In this document: positions 62,001-64,000 of the stretch, one piece after another
Position numbering within the stretch: the first letter of the stretch is position 1
Layout of the letters: each line of letters starts with the position of its first letter
Assembly (NCBI GenBank): GCA_017562135.1
Contig: QEYB01000713.1
Location: 434,001-498,000, forward strand
DNA length: 64,000 nucleotides
From: Dipylidium caninum
Lineage: Eukaryota > Platyhelminthes > Cestoda > Cyclophyllidea > Dipylidiidae
Direction of reading: 5' to 3'
Translations under genes and position numbers: made by a program
The notes under the pieces: model-generated
Seen by the model: the letters and a program-made list of their open reading frames with translations, nothing else
Database searches by the model: none
What the model was told of the DNA's origin: nothing

Positions 62001-64000
62001 AGAGGACTCACATAGTTCCTTTCTGTTTTCTTCCTAAAACTGACTAAATTCGGCAAAAAAACATCTCAGTGGACGTTCGGATATGCCTTCAAGTAAAATC
62101 TGTGCTCAGTTGCCTCGATCTTCAAGCCATGCTACAAAGCCTGTACAGGCTTCCCCTTGTCTCCGTATTTCCCTCATTCCCCATACCTTTACCGCACCAA
62201 TCGCGTGATTGGAAGGGTGCATTTCGGACTAGAGGAACCAGTCAGAAAGAGGGCGGCCGAATCCCAGCCTCGATGGCAAAAAAGCGTTGCTGACGTGGCG
62301 AATATACTTTACTGTAAAAGAAGAAACCACGTGATGGAAAAACAATTTGCGAGAGGCATCCACTAAAAAGTTCATTTCATTTTCATCAGATATAATTTCC
62401 CTAGGGTATGTCGCTTATATTAGGGGCAAATCAAATCGAATTACTACCTTACAAGGTTGCAAATCACAAACTCGGGGCCTTTTTCAAAATGGTAATTACT
62501 TGTGCAACTGCTCGGCATGCGTGCATTTAAACGACTTGCGTAATGTGCCTGCTAAGATGTCTTTCGCCCCGCGGGCAATAAAATTAACCCTTTTCTCACC
62601 TTTTTGCCGCCTTAGGAACGTGTTCATTGCCTTCGCAGGAGGCACTTCCTAATTCTCATACCACTTGAGAATCTGAGGAGTGTTTAGCTTTGAACTCCCA
62701 CCATCTCTGAAGCACCTTCAGTAGAGTGACTGACTTTAAAGCCTGTCACTCGGTTACCCCATCGTCATCGCTGGATCCTAAAATTACGCTTGATAGTGGT
62801 TCTAAATACAATCAAATAATCTACTTAGCGAAAATTCTGCCTCGTTTGTGGAAAGGCGGCGGTAAAGGTCTGAGAGAGGGGCAGAGGTCCACGCGATTTC
62901 CACCCAATGAAGGCGAAATTATCCTCAAAACTGTTGCCCATGAGAACGCCTACGAGGCACTCGCCTCTTGCGCTGGCTACGACCAGACATCACAAGAAAG
63001 CGTTTAGTGTGGACTTACTGCCGGGGATTTCGTACTCCAAAGTTGTCAATCAGGTAACGTTGTTCCAACGCATGAAACGAAGTTGGTGAGCGTTTGGGAA
63101 TAATAACGTAAACTGCAGTATTCCTTCCACCGAGACGACCGCCATGTTACTCAGGGAAATGCCATCTCGCCTAAATATACGACAGTGAAGAGGAGATTTT
63201 AGTGTCTCATTTCATCAATATCATATTATGCCATGCATAATTTATTTTCGTTCACTGCCCTTCGAGGAAATAACGCAAGGTGGGAGAGAAGTCAATCATC
63301 CTGGAGTAATTAAATTTAACTGCGGCAATTTTTCCAAGCTGTTATTGCTCAATTTTGCAATTGCCTCCGACAATGTGTGCTTTTTCACTCGGGAAATATC
63401 TCATGCGATCGTCAAATGTCCCCTCCAGGCCTCATCTTCCGACGAACGGAGACGTTCATTGAATGAAAGGACGTAAACTCTCTGAATAGGGCACGATCGG
63501 GAGAGGAACACACCTCCCTCTGAAAAAGGCTGTCGCGATAGACATCTCCTTGTACTCGCCTCATCGCGTGTAAGTTAAAACGGAAGCAAAGACATCCGTA
63601 CAAGTTGCAAATGGCCACGAGTGCGGCCAACGCTATGCTGCAATCCTCTGTTCAGACACCATTTTATAAAATGCACAGCAAATCTCTATAATTCACCAAC
63701 CGACCAAATCCCATAATCTGAATGATAGGAGAATGTAAATCGGTTTTTTTTCTTGGGTGCCGTCACTACTACATTGCGCAATGTGGGAAGATCGACGTTC
63801 GTTACAACAAGGTGGAACACGACTGCATGTGCAGGTGGCCTTGAAATAAGTGTGCAAAGTGTTTACGGATAGGGTGGATATTGCGATTAGGGGAAGGTGA
63901 ATTTGAAACTATACAGCATGAAAGGGCAAACGTGAGCCAGATATACATTCCTTCGTGGCGATGGAGAAGGCCTGCCACCCTGCAAGTGGAAATAGGCTCT
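59013..64000. other. Array right flank, no gene supported
   Basis: 59170-59330 is a diverged version of 48660-48830, and 59330-59430 resembles the upstream region of the secreted-protein genes (a GTGTGTATAGTCGATTG word against GTGTGTACACTCGATTG), so at least one more decayed unit is present. From about 59.5 kb to the end I recognise neither repeats nor genes. Open frames of 60-115 codons occur on both strands without domains or splice context. Confidence 0.4.

Overview
The window looks like nuclear DNA of a flatworm, most likely a tapeworm (cestode). The evidence is spliced animal genes with many GT-AG introns, including very short ones (about 38 and 69-82 bp) beside multi-kilobase AT-rich ones; proteins of animal families (Rab, QRICH1/ZMYM, UQCC2, TMEM68, ATP9); and a tandem array of short secreted proteins I cannot place in any family. 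The species assignment is inference. I joined the gene models by hand from splice signals, reading-frame phase and remembered family alignments; no search was run.

Layout. 1-4.1 kb: no supported gene. 4.09-7.24 kb (+): a Rab GTPase whose true last exon, ending in a Cys-Cys prenylation motif, lies 0.5 kb beyond the apparent stop. 8.1-11.5 kb (+): a nuclear QRICH1/ZMYM-like protein with the Crypton-recombinase-derived C-terminal domain. 11.9-12.3 kb (-): a UQCC2-like complex III assembly factor, convergent with the previous gene. 13.8-20.2 kb (-, possibly to 22.3 kb): a TMEM68/DIESL-like ER acyltransferase. 24.5-38.4 kb (+): a 13-exon ATP9/Neo1-type P4 phospholipid flippase. The last two genes are divergent, and strand composition flips between them at about 22.3-23.3 kb.

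38.5-64 kb is different. It is a mosaic of duplicated blocks of different ages (partial copy at 42.3-43.0, full copy at 43.9-48.3, rearranged direct plus inverted copy at 49.8-52.6, full copy at 54.8-59.0 kb), separated by decayed relatives. Each substantial block carries, on the minus strand, a small gene with the same TATA promoter and the same signal-peptide start (MRCLVLLLLTT) but a different or differently repeated body. I read this as an expanding family of secreted, internally repetitive proteins. It is the most novel-looking system in the window.

Quality. Three conserved genes each need a one-base correction to match their family, and near-identical repeat copies differ mainly by one-base changes in homopolymer runs. 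This points to residual indel errors in a long-read assembly, so apparent frameshifts should not be taken as pseudogenes without read support.
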